Below, in pieces: positions 35,896-47,139 of a DNA stretch of 64,000 nt. The notes beneath the pieces were generated by a model. That model did no database searches. It saw nothing but the letters and a program-made list of their open reading frames with translations, and was not told the origin of the DNA. This DNA is from Aplidium turbinatum (Eukaryota; Chordata; Ascidiacea; Aplousobranchia; Polyclinidae). Where the stretch lies: NCBI GenBank assembly GCA_918807975.1, contig OU964932.1, positions 1,488,001 to 1,552,000 on the forward strand, written 5' to 3'. Numbering within the stretch: position 1 is the stretch's first letter; each line of letters starts with the position of its first letter. The translations under genes were made by a program, and so were the position numbers.

Positions 35896-38679
35896 CATAG
35901 GCGCCTAACTATTTTTTTGGCCGTGGAGGCGAAAGCGTGTTTCATCAGCAGCAACGTAAATTCAGCGAAATGTCACGCAGATGGATGACGTAATTATGTC
36001 GTCACACTAGGATTGCTTTTATTGCCACACTCGGAGTTATCGCTACGTTCGACCTACCGTTAATTATTATAAACAAAGCTCGACCAAAACATATGCTATG
36101 CGTTGGCTAGCGGTTGATGGACTGCGACTCTTTAAGCTAAGCGCAACATAAAGTTTAGCAACGAACTAGATTTATTAGCATGAAACAAGAGACGAAAAGG
36201 TTTACTAAAAGGTATACTGTAAATTCAGATAATATGAAACCAAGGAACTTTCAGAAATAATTAATTAAACTACCATTCAACGTTTTATAGGCAGAGAAAA
36301 CTTTTTCTCAAACCGTAGAGAATTTCATTATCAGATCACCGCTTCAATGCGTGATGGAAATCTACAGATAAATCTGCATCAAGCATTGCAGAGTGCAAAA
36401 AACAGTGTTGCAGAACGCGTTTTCGAATATTAAATTCTCATCAATTGGATACGCTACTGTATTACATTGTATTATAATCACTGAAATCATATTGAATTGA
36501 TATTAATAACAATACCGTCTATTAATTTTCAGTGCTTATCTAAGTACTGTAAATTAATATACTTCGGTAGATGTTCATTGTGATGGCTTTTTTGCTTTGA
36601 ACATTAAGTTTGTTTTAACAAAAAACACCTTAAGCGAGTAATGTCGGTCTGGAATTGCATGCGGGAAGTGATTTTCTGATGTCTCTGGATTTATTAATAT
36701 TCAATTGAACACTGAGAATATGTCATTATAATGTTTGTAATGTATTGTATTGAGTTTAAATTTAACCGTTGTTGTTGCGTTCATAAATGTAGTTGCACTG
36801 ATGAGAATTTAATATTCGAAAACGCGTTCTGCAACACTGTTTTTTGCACTCTGCAATGCTTGATGCAGATTTATCTGTAGATTTCCATCACGCATTGAAG
36901 CGGTGATCTGATAATGAAATTCTCTACGGTTTGAGAAAAAGTTTTCTCTGCCTATAAAACGTTGAATGGTAGTTTAATTAATTATTTCTGAAAGTTCCTT
37001 GGTTTCATATTATCTGAATTTTCTCAACTAGCTACTCTCCAAGGCGTATATAATCAATCAGAGTTGACTCTGTCAAGGAAACAAGCAAAGATGGTCCTGT
37101 AACCGGTGGTGAAATCTTTCTAAAATGACTGAGACTTTTGCTAAATTCTTATTTCTGTTCAAATTAACGTGTACTTTAAAAGGTCGTCGCTAATTAATTG
37201 GATACGCTACTGTATTACATTGTATTATAATCACTGAAATCATATTGAATTGATATTAATAACAATACCGTCTATTAATTTTCAGTGCTTATCTAAGTAC
37301 TGTAAATTAATATACTTCGGTAGATGTTCATTGTGATGGCTTTTTTGCTTTGAACATTAAGTTTGTTTTAACAAAAAACACCTTAAGCGAGTAATGTCGG
37401 TCTGGAATTGCATGCGGGAAGTGATTTTCTGATGTCTCTGGATTTATTAATATTCAATTGAACACTGAGAATATGTCATTATAATGTTTGTAATGTATTG
37501 TATTGAGTTTAAATTTAACCGTTGTTGTTGCGTTCATAAACGTAGTTGCACTGATGAGAATTTAATATTCGAAAACGCGTTCTGCAACACTGTTTTTTGC
37601 ACTCTGCAATGCTTGATGCAGATTTATCTGTAGATTTCCATCACGCATTGAAGCGGTGATCTGATAATGAAATTCTCTACGGTTTGAGAAAAAGTTTTCT
37701 CTGCCTATAAAACGTTGAATGGTAGTTTAATTAATTATACTGTAAATGGAATGAAAATACTAATTTGATCATATGCTTGAAAATATACCTGTTGAAAGCA
37801 AAATCATTCATGTTTACATCAATTCAACAGCACGTCACCTTTAATAAATTTAAAAGTTGCTGACATCTGTAAACAGCCCTTGAAAAATAGTTACAGAGAG
37901 ACGTTTGATTAAGTTTTCGACTTGACATTGCTCCCTTTTCACTACAATATCGCAACTTATGGCTGACCAGCTTTCAAGTTTCAATTCGCTGTAATACGCC
38001 CGTTTTCGTGTTGCAGATGAAACAAAAGATGCGCATATTCCCCGCCTTTGATCGGGTTTCTATGGCAACGGACGTGTGTGCGCCATGCAGTTTGCGCGTG
38101 TCCGTTGTTGTGTTGATTATGCCGCTTGTGCGACTGTGCGCAATGCGGTTTGTACCAGCCCTTGTTACGTTGGTTAGTGGTAACCTCGGGCCGAGACTTC
38201 AAGTTCATTTTCACAGCAACCGATTCACTGCCGCGACAATTCACTGCAGAGGTTTCGACTTTCGAAAGCGACAGGAGGCTCTGTTTGCAAGCGCATTAAG
38301 TTAAACGCACGCTGCGTCAACGTAGCAAATTATGTTGTTTTTGGGTGCATTCAACATCTGATGACATTGAATCGACGCAAAATCGTAGATTTTTGCAATG
38401 TCACAGGCAGCAAAATCAGTCATTTTTACATTGATTCAACGTCTGCAGACGTTAAATCAACGTATAAATGACAGATTTTATTGTCTGGGGTGGGATTGTA
38501 GCATCGCTACTCGTTCTACTGATTATTTACTGCGAAGCTGTTGCGGTTTGTATTTAAAAATGTTTTCCTGCTGCCGATCGCTAGTTCATCTATTGTTTTA
38601 TGTATCAATGCCGCATAAAAAGTTGCTCTCACGCGGAAATATGCGTGGGGGCCTGGCCCCCACGGCTTAGGCGCCTATG
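35896..38679. mobile_element. Non-autonomous hAT, CATAGGCGCC family, copy 2
   Basis: Ends CATAGGCGCCTAA...TTAGGCGCCTATG. The 8-bp duplication GTTAAAAT (35888-35895, 38680-38687) is perfect. The outer parts are collinear with 49758-50986; the middle (36225-37736) is a further insertion. Near 38437-38470 is a CTGCAG-centred palindrome. No transposase. Confidence 0.9.
36225..37736. mobile_element. Composite inverted/direct repeat in hAT copy 2
   Basis: Flanked by the 11-bp direct repeat ATACTGTAAAT (36214-36224, 37737-37747), absent as a duplication in the sister hAT at 49758. A ~210-bp arm (36225-36440) recurs inverted at 36810-37020 and 37566-37736. A ~370-bp core starting TTGGATACGCTACTG occurs twice directly (36441, 37197). 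So one complete inverted-repeat unit is followed by a partial second unit. Superfamily unknown. Confidence 0.75.
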
Positions 38680-40274
38680 GTTAAAATGATTAGTTTGGAT
38701 CAACAAATGTGTGACCTACACTCCTACAGCTTAGATTGAAAGGAAATTATCGGGTAGGCTACCGTAGCCTAGTTATACAGACCAGCAAAAATTTGTTCCA
38801 AGAACCCAGTTAGCCTAACAGTTCATTTTTACATTGTAGTAACAGAATGAAAAGGCTAACCAAATGTGTGGCCTATCGTTTTAACGTCGCTAAACGTTGA
38901 AATCGTGTAGAAAAGGGTGCTTTTGCTGACTAGGATACGTTGAAACTGAGAAACATTCACAGAAGCCCTACGATAGGTTGCATTTTTAAGATAATGTATT
39001 CAGACGTTGAATCAATGTACAAATGAAATGTTATGCTAAATGGGTTCTTGGAACAAATCGTAGGGCTTCTGTGAATGTTTCTCAGTGTCGAAGTATCCTA
39101 GTCAGCAAAAGCTCCCTTTTCTACACGATTTCAACGTTTAGCGACGTTAACACGATAGGCCACACATTTGTTTAGCCTTTTCATTCTGTTACTACAATGT
39201 AAAAATGAACTGTGTTCTTGGAACAAATTTTTGCTGGTCGGGATAACTAGGCTACGGTACCCGATAATTTCCTTTCAATCCAAGCTGTAGGCCACACATT
39301 TGTTGGTCCAAACTAATCATTTTAACTATTCAAAAGTACTAACTTATAGACATAAACATGATCTATTTTTTTTTTTTTTGTAACATTTTCTTTGTTTTAT
39401 TTTTCCTTCATATCTTAAATTTTTCTGAAAGTGTTGCGACCGTGCCAAATTTCTTTCAACTCAATAACTTACTTCGGTCACAAGCACGTTTTAACGTTCG
39501 CGTTTTGTCGCTTCTACCTTTTTCTACACCTTTGCTATGTTGACGTATTGTTTTTGATATCATGATCAGAAAGAAAAACAACTGAACTGACATGACGAAT
39601 TCAAGCACGTTTTAACGTTCGCGTTTTGTCGCTTCTACCTTTGCTATGTTGACGTGTATTGTTTTTCATATGATGGTCAGAAATAAAAACAACTGAACTG
39701 ACATGACGAATCTTAATTTAATAGTTCAAACATTTTCTTTTTATTCCTTTCTGCACGATTTCAACGTTTAGCGACGTTAAAACGATGTAAAAACGGCAAT
39801 TATAATTAGGCTACGGTACCCGATAATTTCCTTTCAAAAATTTTAAAACCTCGCCGAATAGGGCACTCGCCGAAAAGGGCTCTCGCCGAATAGGGAACTC
39901 GCCAAATCGGACTAGTCGAATCGGACTCGCCGAATCGGACTCGCCGAATCGGACTCGCCGAATAGTAGCAGACCCAAATTTTATAGGCCATGAACAAAAT
40001 TTGAATAAAAGAATAGCTATTGTAGAGCTCTTCACATCGGGGAAGCTAAGGAGTGATATTTGCAAGGACTTAAAAATTAATAGAATGTTGGTCTGGAGAA
40101 CTCTCAAAAGGTACAAAGAAACTGGAAATGTCAAAATCAAAACTTCATTATTGAAAAAGCAACCAGAGAAAATGTGTAAAGAAATCTCAAAAGATCCATT
40201 CAAAACTGGCAAAGGAGGTGAACGAGGCCTATGGAACCATGTTCACAGTTCTCAAGAAGGATTTGACAATAAGC

Positions 40275-40841
40275 CATGGCGATTGATTGAATCTTTGATT
40301 GATTGAATCTATAGTACTGGCTATTGAATCTATACTACTGATTGATTGAGCGATCTATACTAGTCTACTGGCCTTTCCAACGCGGCCACAGCCAAATAAT
40401 GTGGGGGCCTATTAAGTTTTGGCAACTAACCGGTATTAGGCGTAAAAAAGGCATCTTTGCATGAATTATTACTATAATACTAACAAACAAATACAGTACT
40501 TCTGGATTAGAAAACGAATTTTTTAACATACTGAATGTTTTGAAAGTTGGTCATTCTTGATTTCATGTACCTTGATTCTGCTCATATCTTGATTCTTATG
40601 GTATTCTTAACATGTAGCTATTGTCCAGCTTTCTTGACACTTATTTAATAATATTACATCTTAATTACGTTTTGGCACTGTATTTACAATTTTTAGGCTA
40701 AAAAACATTACTTGACCAATGAAAATTGCTGATTATATGTTGTAACACTTAAATCTCAATTGGCAAATTGAATTTTCGTATAGGCCACCACATGATATGG
40801 CTGTTGCCACGTTGGGAAGGCCAGGAGTATAGATCGCCATG
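40275..40841. mobile_element. CATGGCGATC MITE in Tc1 copy B
   Basis: Ends CATGGCGAT...GATCGCCATG. Same as 57437-57917 with an extra GATTGATTGAATC-type repeat near its left end. Flanks CAATAAGC / CGATGAGC fit a decayed 8-bp duplication. Confidence 0.75.
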
Positions 40842-42273
40842 CGATGAGCCTATTCAAACACATGATGAAACAGTTGCTAAATGCCAATACCATGGAGAAA
40901 CGTCTCTCCAGAGCTAGAATTCTGCTCTCACACATTGAAGGAGGCATGCTGCCAAACCTTGTGTTCAGCGATGAGAAGAAATTTGATGTCCAGCATCATT
41001 TCATTGGTCAGAATGATCGTGTTTGGTCAAGAAACTGGTGATGTGGAACCCTAGGGTCACTCGAAGACAAGGGGAGGCATCAGTGATGGTGTGGGCCACA
41101 GTCAACGAATTAGGAAGTCCACTGAGTTTTGTGGACCAAGGAGTGAAATTGAACCAAGAAAACTAACGAAATGATGTTCTTGAGGACCGTTCATGGCGTT
41201 CATTGTGGCCTTGGGCAAAGAAACACTTCATAAAACGTAATTGGGCATTCCAACAAGACTCTGCCCCTTCACATAGAGCTAAGAGAATGCAAACTGGCTT
41301 CAGCCAATGTGCCGTTTTTCATTTTCAAGGAAGAATGGCCTCCTTCATCCCAGACCTAAACCCCCCAGACTTTGGCATCTGGTCTTACCTGGAGAGCAAG
41401 GTTTCGACTAAACAGTAAACACCACCAAAGCGCTGAAGGCTAATCTGAAAAAATGAATGAAAAAAATATTTCAAAGAGTTATTCATGACTCTTGCAGGAT
41501 CTTTTCGAAGCATCTCCGATTTGTTATCGACGCAAATGGCGGACACATTAAGTAAAACTTGTTTTTCCTAAATATTTATTTATTTGACAATAATATTATG
41601 TGTTTATTACTCAAAAATTGTCTACCATTTGTAAAATACAGTTGTTTGAAGTTGCAACGTTAATTAATTATTGATGAGCCTGTAGTATATGCTAATGCCA
41701 ACACTTAGATCAGGCGTGACGAACCTTTTTGCGGTCGCATGCCACTTTGTCAATTACACATGAGTTATCGAGCCACACAACTTTTTAATTCTAAATGTAA
41801 CCTACTATGAAAGTATGAAAGTACTATGAAAGTAACCTACTATGAAATCATTTAGAAGCGACTCAAGATATTATTCATGAAAAGTAACAAACGGCAGATG
41901 AAAGTAATAAAACCCACACAGTTGAAATTATCTTACGCAGAATCGAAACATAAAACAGTAAAAAATAAAAACAAATCAACTTGAGCAAAAAGGATAGGGC
42001 AACAGCACTTGTACTGATAATGAAGACAGTTTAATTTTCGAAGCATTTGCTTTCATATGAGTATAATTTCTTCTTTTTTGGCTCTATCCTTTTTGCTCAA
42101 GTTGACTAAATGTTTCGACCATTATGCTCCTAAACAACAAATCAATTAATGAAATTTCTTTTTCAAACAACAAATAAAAGCCCTTGCGAATCATACAGCT
42201 GAAGCTATCTAATGCAGCATAGAAGCATAAAATATTAAAAAATAACATTGAAGCATTAAACCCTGAAAGTTAG

Positions 42274-44199
42274 GGTCCACGTCTTTTTGGCGCAGACAGT
42301 TAGGCGCTGGTCAAATAGGCGCGCACACTGTGGCGTCTGGATATTTAGGTGCGGAGCACTGTGGCGCCTGTTTATTTAGGTGCTAGTCCTAGTAAAGTCT
42401 GCAGATTGTATCAGCTTGGCAGGTAGGGCGATGCTTTTCACACAAAATGTTATATTGAACACAAAAATATGTTGTTTTGTTTATGCGCGTGTGGAGATGA
42501 TGAGCGATACAACGCTCTACTACTCTTGATATTAGCACATCTCCACAGGACATTTGCTATGCACCCTGAACACAGGTTGCAGCCAAATGGAACCTTATAT
42601 AGAGTAGAAGTAAAAAAACATATATACAGGGTCATCAATATTTAGCGTTACAATCTATTTCATCCATCGAGGTTCTGGCTAAAGAGTCGAGAGTGTCGTA
42701 TGGGACCATGTCAACTTTACTCCGAAAGGACCTGAAAATGTCTCCATTCAAGCATGCCAAGAAACAACAACTTTCTGCTCAAGTTGTTGATAAACAACTC
42801 CAAAGATCCTAGATTCTTCTTTCCTGCATTCAGGATGGCATGCTACCAATCTCGTTTTCAGTGATGAGAAGAAATTTGATGTTGAACATCACTTTAACTC
42901 CCAAAACGATCAGGTTTGGTCGAGAGATGGGGATGAAGCATCTCGAGTGGTGACAAGGAAACAATGTGCCGCCTCAGTGATGGTCTGGGCAGCCGTGACA
43001 GAGTCCAGTAAAAGACCCCTCTTTTTTGTTGACCAGGGGGTGAAATTGAACCAGCAAAACTATCGAGATGACATCCTCATTGGGGCATTGTTGCACTGGG
43101 CCCAAAAGCACTTCAAAAAACGTCCCTGGTCTTTTCAGCAGGGCTCTACACCATCACATGGGGGCTAAAAAGACTCAGGAGTGGCTTTCTGAGAATGTCC
43201 CGCACTTCATTCCCAAAGAGGAATGGCCCCCATCTTCCCCCGATCTGAATCTCCTTGGTCATACCTTGAGAGCAAGGTCTCGGCCACTCACCATCAAAGT
43301 TTGGAAGCTCTGAAGGTGAAACTGCAGAAGGAGTGGGCCAAAGTCCCTCAGAAAGTAATTCGTGACACATGCAAGGCTTTTCCTAAACGTCTTCAACTAG
43401 TTATTGACGCAGATGGAGGACATATTGAATAATATTTTGTGTATTAACTCTCTATTGCATTTTCCACAATAATACATTTGCAAAAATTCTAAATTTTCTT
43501 TCATTTCATAAATCCAACCAATTTAAGTTGTAACGATAAATACTGATGACCCTGTATACTTAATCTGTTATCTTTCGCAATTACTTCTACTCAGGATTGA
43601 TTGGTCGTGTGGTGAGTAAGTATGAGACAACGCTCTACTACATGAATACATTTCTATAAGGCTTTCCTCGTTATTAAACCTAGTCGGGGTTTTGACGGAA
43701 AACTAAGTTACTCTTCACTCAAGCCTACCACCCGCTTGAATATAGGCTACGGTATATTTTTAACTTGATGTTTAGTGTAGTTATTATTTGACTCACTAAA
43801 AGTGAACTCAGTCATGTTCGGAAACTTGAATAATTTATTGACAAAGCTTTTGCCAACGCAAACCTGGACTAACAGCAAATAGCCTAAATGCCGAACACGC
43901 GCATTCAAATACAATATACTTTTTCCGTTCGATGTAACATTTTATGTTAAAAGCATTGCGGGTTTAAGCAGCTTCACTCACGGAAGCCATGTCATAGCTT
44001 TTTGTGCAATGTAACATTTTGTGTGAAAAGCATTGCCCTACCTGCCAAGCTGATACAATCTGCATATTTTACTAGGAATAGCACCTAAATGAACGGGCGG
44101 CAGGCACCACAGTACTCCGCACCTAAATATCCAGACGCCACAGTGTGCGCGCCTATTTGACGGCCGCCTAACTGTCTGCGCCTAAAAGACTTGCTCCCA
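42274..44199. mobile_element. TTAGGCGC fold-back element holding a Tc1 copy
   Basis: Begins GGTCCACGTC with spaced TTGGCGC, TTAGGCGC, ATAGGCGC, GTGGCG and TTAGGTGC motifs, then AGTAAAGTCTGCAGATTG. All return inverted at the right end, which finishes ACTTGCTCCC. The 8-bp duplication AAAGTTAG is at 42266-42273 and 44200-44207. The two terminal 10-mers differ (GGTCCACGTC against GGGAGCAAGT), as in other copies. Confidence 0.9.
42627..43554 (+). mobile_element. Tc1/mariner copy C, 928 bp
   Basis: CAGGGTCATCAATATT...GATGACCCTG with TA on both sides. It encodes LVFSDEKKFDVEHHFNSQND, AASVMVWAAVTES, VDQGVKLNQQNYRDDIL, KKRPWSFQQGSTPSHGG (the middle catalytic aspartate has become glycine), SYLESKVSATHHQSLEALKV and LQLVIDADGGHIE with a stop. 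Most of the N-terminal DNA-binding region is deleted and the frame is broken about four times. A dead copy. Confidence 0.92.
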
Positions 44200-44593
44200 A
44201 AAGTTAGTGTTTAGGGCAAGAAAATAGTAAAGGAAAGGTGTACCAGTGAAGACATAAAACAGCTTTGAGATGTCTTTTGTCTTTAATGCATGAGCGATTG
44301 TCAAAGTCTTTTGCGGGCCGCACAAAATTCTTTGACGGGCCGCATGCGGCCTGCGGGCTACAGGTTCGTCACCTCTGACTTAGATGAACCACCGAAGGGC
44401 AGTGCCAGAAATAAACAAGTCGACTTTTACACGAAAGAATAAAAATGACTGATTTTCAGCAAAAAAGTAAGGGTTCATACTCGAGTATATACGGTAAACA
44501 CTAAACAAAAGTATCTGGGAAAGACAAGATAGGCCCAATGAAAAAGTTGAATTATCCACAAGTACTGTGGGAGATGCTCCTTGTGGAGAGATA

Positions 44594-44712
44594 TCCCTGC
44601 GGTGAGATGTCCCTGCGGTGAGATGTCCCTGCGGTGAGATGTCCCTGCGGTGAGATGCCCCTGCGGTGAGATGCCCCTGCAGTGAGATGCCCCTGCGGTG
44701 AGATGCCCCTGC
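44594..44712 (+). repeat. 16-bp minisatellite, about 7 units
   Basis: TCCCTGCGGTGAGATG repeated with C/T variation at the first base. It is followed by two to three copies of a ~30-bp ACAGGTCGGCCATAGT unit to 44785. It looks like the expanded end of a fold-back element whose single-unit version lies at 30005-30075. Confidence 0.88.
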
Positions 44713-44789
44713 GACAGGTCAGCCATAGTTAGTTATCTAGGCAGGTCGGCCATAGTCATTTGTCTAGTGACAGGTCGGCCACAACAGAA

Positions 44790-45850
44790 TGTCCTCATCC
44801 CGGATAGCTCAACACCTGCATCAAGAATCCAAGGGTTGAATATCAACTTAGTTCAAGAAATCAAAATTCTCTGGACAATCCAAAATTTCTGTATTTGACA
44901 TTTAGAGACACTTTAGGTACCTGCCAGCACATCTAGAAATTAACAAATCAATTATTTGGTAACATTTTGGATCTCAATAGCTTTTGAGCAATAAAACCAG
45001 CTGATTTGATTCTGAGCAAATAAGATTAAAAAAAAAAAAACAGATAATATGTATCTTGTCTCTGTCTCAATGAAGGTAACAAAATTAGTTCATTACAAGT
45101 GGCATGCATATTGCATACATATACAGACAGGCTGCACACCTCTTACCTGTTGCAATGCAATCATACCAATGCAACCTACACAGTATGTTTTTACAATTTC
45201 TTTGATAAAGATGCAGTTTAGTTTCTTTCAAATGAATCTTTTCCGTGTATTTTTTTCTGTTATTTTCATAGCTTTTTTCTTTGTTTTTATTTTTGATAAT
45301 AGGTAGATCATAATTTACTTGATTTTTACAATTGCTTTTTCTTCTGTTATGGCAATTGAGCTGCAAATCATACCTTGTGTGTAAGTCACCCCCCACTTTT
45401 TGGTCAACACTTTGGTAGAAAAAAATTTGTAGCATATTCAAATAATTATTTTGTAATAATTTTGTGTATAAAAGCTTGTAAAATTTTTAAGTGGTCACAA
45501 ACTTTTGTTCATGATGGTAGTTACGGCATTCCACCAATGTTCTGTAATTCAACAAACCTGGTTTTGCTCTTTTTTTATGATGTTGCTTTACAAATGTATG
45601 AACTTCAAATGGCAATGCATTGATGTTTTTTTACCCATGTCCACTTCCAACAACTAGATTTAAATTACCTAACAAAAACTGAAATAGTAAGCAAAGCATT
45701 TCATAGCCTATACCGTATCCAACTGCATCAGAATCGAAAAAAAAAATTGGAATATAATGATGTATGAAAGAAAAGTCCTTGCGAGTTATACCTTCTACAG
45801 TCGATCAGCAACAAATAAGAACAATTTCTCTTGTTCAACATACATTAGTT
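44790..45850. other. 3' flank of CCDC6, no gene seen
   Basis: AT-rich. A T-rich stretch near 45284 gives AATAAA on the minus strand, about 570 bp past the CCDC6 stop, a possible polyadenylation signal. Confidence 0.4.
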
Positions 45851-45852
45851 CA

Positions 45853-47139
45853 TCAGTCAGCCATTGCTTTTGATCTGCCACCTGGCGATGGAGGTGGTGA
45901 TGGCTTGACAAAGCCTGATGAATCCTGGGATGCTCCTTGCAGTCGCAGGCTTCCACTTGCTGCATGCTGACGTGTCAACCCAGGACCGATTGTTGCACCA
46001 AGATTTGACCCAAAAGGATTTGGCTGAACAGAATTACTGACAAAGGGCCGATTGGAGTGAAACGTTGGGGTTGTGAATGTAGCAGGGGCATTTCCAGCGT
46101 TAGGAGATATTGATCGGGCTGTCAGGGTGGCATGTGGAACAGGACTTGATATAGCACGAGGTCGCACTGAGCTTGATGGCCCTGCAGATGTCGACAAATT
46201 CGGAATACCCCAACTTTCTGTGCTGTGGCGACTTTCCTCATCCATTTCTAAACTAGATTCTGATTCAGATAATTGTCGAGATAATGCCTCTCTTCGTTCA
46301 GTCTCCAGGAGTAATTGGCGATGTAACCTTGCATTTTCTTCACGCAAATTTTTTTCTTCACTCATAAAAAGGTTAACTTTTGAATTTCTGTCATTCTGCA
46401 TCGATTTTAATTGCCTTCTCAAATACTCAACTTCTTTTTTCAAATATCTCACATGGGCAGTCAGATTGTCACTGGCGCCACCATCATATGACATAGACTG
46501 CCTAGGAGATGGGGGAGCACTCACTGGTTGATTAAGCTTTTCTTGTAAAAGCCTTTTTTCCGTTTCTAATTTATCCATTTTCTTCCAAAGTCTATTTACA
46601 AGCCCTTCTTGCTCCTTCTCAAGAGTGTTTTCTAATTCTATTTTTTCACGCCGAAGTTCTTCTAATTTGTAATGCTTATCATGAGTTTCCCTTTTTAATT
46701 TTTCAATTTTCCTCATCAGAGTATTAACTTGTTTTTCCTGTTCTTTTTCTAAGGTTTGTTCAAGTTCAACTTTCTCTTGTCGAAGTTGACTCAACTGTCT
46801 TTGCAACTCATTGGTGAGAAATTCTTCTTCGTTTTCATATTTGTTTACTAATGTTTCCTTTTCTTTCTTCAATTCTTGTATTTTTTTCATCAAAGTGTTT
46901 GAAATGAATTCTTCCTCCTGTTCAGCTCTTGCTTGGATGTTGACACTTGCCTGACGTAGCTCCTTATTTTCCTCTTGCAGAGCATTACATCGCAGTTTGT
47001 ATGTTTCCAATTCCATCTTTAAAACTGTATTTTCCTGTTGCAAAGATGCAACTCGAATAGCAAGTTCATCTCTTTTCATAACATTTCGGACAGAAGCTGG
47101 ATCAGTGTCAGATTCAGACTCAGACATTTCACAGTGCAT
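45853..47139 (-). CDS. CCDC6: CCDC6 orthologue, single coding exon
   Basis: A 428-codon uninterrupted frame. Human CCDC6 (474 residues) shares [83 protein letters not shown], the REEN block and [19 protein letters not shown]; the counterparts here are at about residues 28-300. Most of residues 24-300 is heptad-type coiled coil, and the tail is Ser/Pro-rich with PPPSP near the C-terminus. Human CCDC6 is a cytosolic/nuclear coiled-coil phosphoprotein linked to the DNA-damage response and is the RET fusion partner in thyroid cancer. Methionine 5 ([10 protein letters not shown], 47127) matches the human N-terminus better than methionine 1. Vertebrate CCDC6 has several introns; none is present here. 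An acceptor-like CTATTCAG lies just upstream, so a 5' UTR intron is possible. Confidence 0.96.
   Translation of the reverse strand: MHCEMSESESDTDPASVRNVMKRDELAIRVASLQQENTVLKMELETYKLRCNALQEENKELRQASVNIQARAEQEEEFISNTLMKKIQELKKEKETLVNKYENEEEFLTNELQRQLSQLRQEKVELEQTLEKEQEKQVNTLMRKIEKLKRETHDKHYKLEELRREKIELENTLEKEQEGLVNRLWKKMDKLETEKRLLQEKLNQPVSAPPSPRQSMSYDGGASDNLTAHVRYLKKEVEYLRRQLKSMQNDRNSKVNLFMSEEKNLREENARLHRQLLLETERREALSRQLSESESSLEMDEESRHSTESWGIPNLSTSAGPSSSVRPRAISSPVPHATLTARSISPNAGNAPATFTTPTFHSNRPFVSNSVQPNPFGSNLGATIGPGLTRQHAASGSLRLQGASQDSSGFVKPSPPPSPGGRSKAMAD

Larger units (their letters stand above)
35338..39975. mobile_element. TTCGGCGAG fold-back element, 4.6 kb with hAT
   Basis: CGGAATGGCCC...GCAGACCC ends and tandem TTCGGCGAG motifs in both arms. 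The perfect 9-bp duplication AAATTTTAT (35329-35337, 39976-39984) fixes the ends. With the hAT at 35896-38679 removed it is about 1.85 kb and palindromic around 39010: blocks such as TTTAACGTCGCTAAACGTTG, ATTCACAGAAGCCCTACG and GAACAAATTTTTGCTGG recur inverted. The right arm has an internal tandem duplication (39480-39590 and 39600-39700). Non-coding. Confidence 0.9.
35218..41692 (+). mobile_element. Tc1/mariner copy B, split by large insertions
   Basis: Ends CAGGGTCATCAATAATTAAC and TTGATGAGCCTG. Coding pieces: the N-terminal HTH (MNKRIAIVELFTSGKLRSDI, from 40001), NLVFSDEKKFDVQHHF (about 40945), FQQDSAPSHRAKR (about 41250) and PDLNPPDFGIW, SKRLRFVIDANGGHIK-like to about 41554. The spacing from QQD to the last D (about 37) and the SPDLNPLDF context suggest a DD37D (maT-like) mariner. 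It carries a 4.6-kb fold-back element (35338-39975) and a MITE (40275-40841). Confidence 0.88.
41711..44377. mobile_element. hAT element holding a fold-back element
   Basis: Ends CAGGCGTGACGAACCTTTTT and AGGTTCGTCACCTCTG, with GCGGTCGCATGCC / GGGCCGCATGCGG near them. The target duplication ACTTAGAT (41703-41710, 44378-44385) is perfect. Non-autonomous. Near 41985-42110 a GAGCAAAAAGGATAGGG inverted pair occurs. It encloses the element at 42274-44199. Confidence 0.92.

Noticed and set aside
39811-40212. 133-codon frame with repeated RRVRFGESDS
   Set aside because: It is the TTCGGCGAG tandem array of a fold-back element read in one frame.
42274-42420. CRISPR-like regularly spaced TTAGGCGC motifs
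   Set aside because: Spacers are conserved between copies and the array is mirrored at the other element end; this is a transposon end.
44475-44726. 83-codon frame rich in SPQGHLTAG
   Set aside because: A translation of the 16-bp minisatellite; the period is a multiple of neither codon nor protein repeat logic.
44594-44785. CRISPR-like direct repeats
   Set aside because: Head-to-tail 16-bp units without spacers, in animal DNA.
46073-46531. 152-codon frame opposite CCDC6
   Set aside because: Antisense shadow of a conserved coiled-coil coding region.
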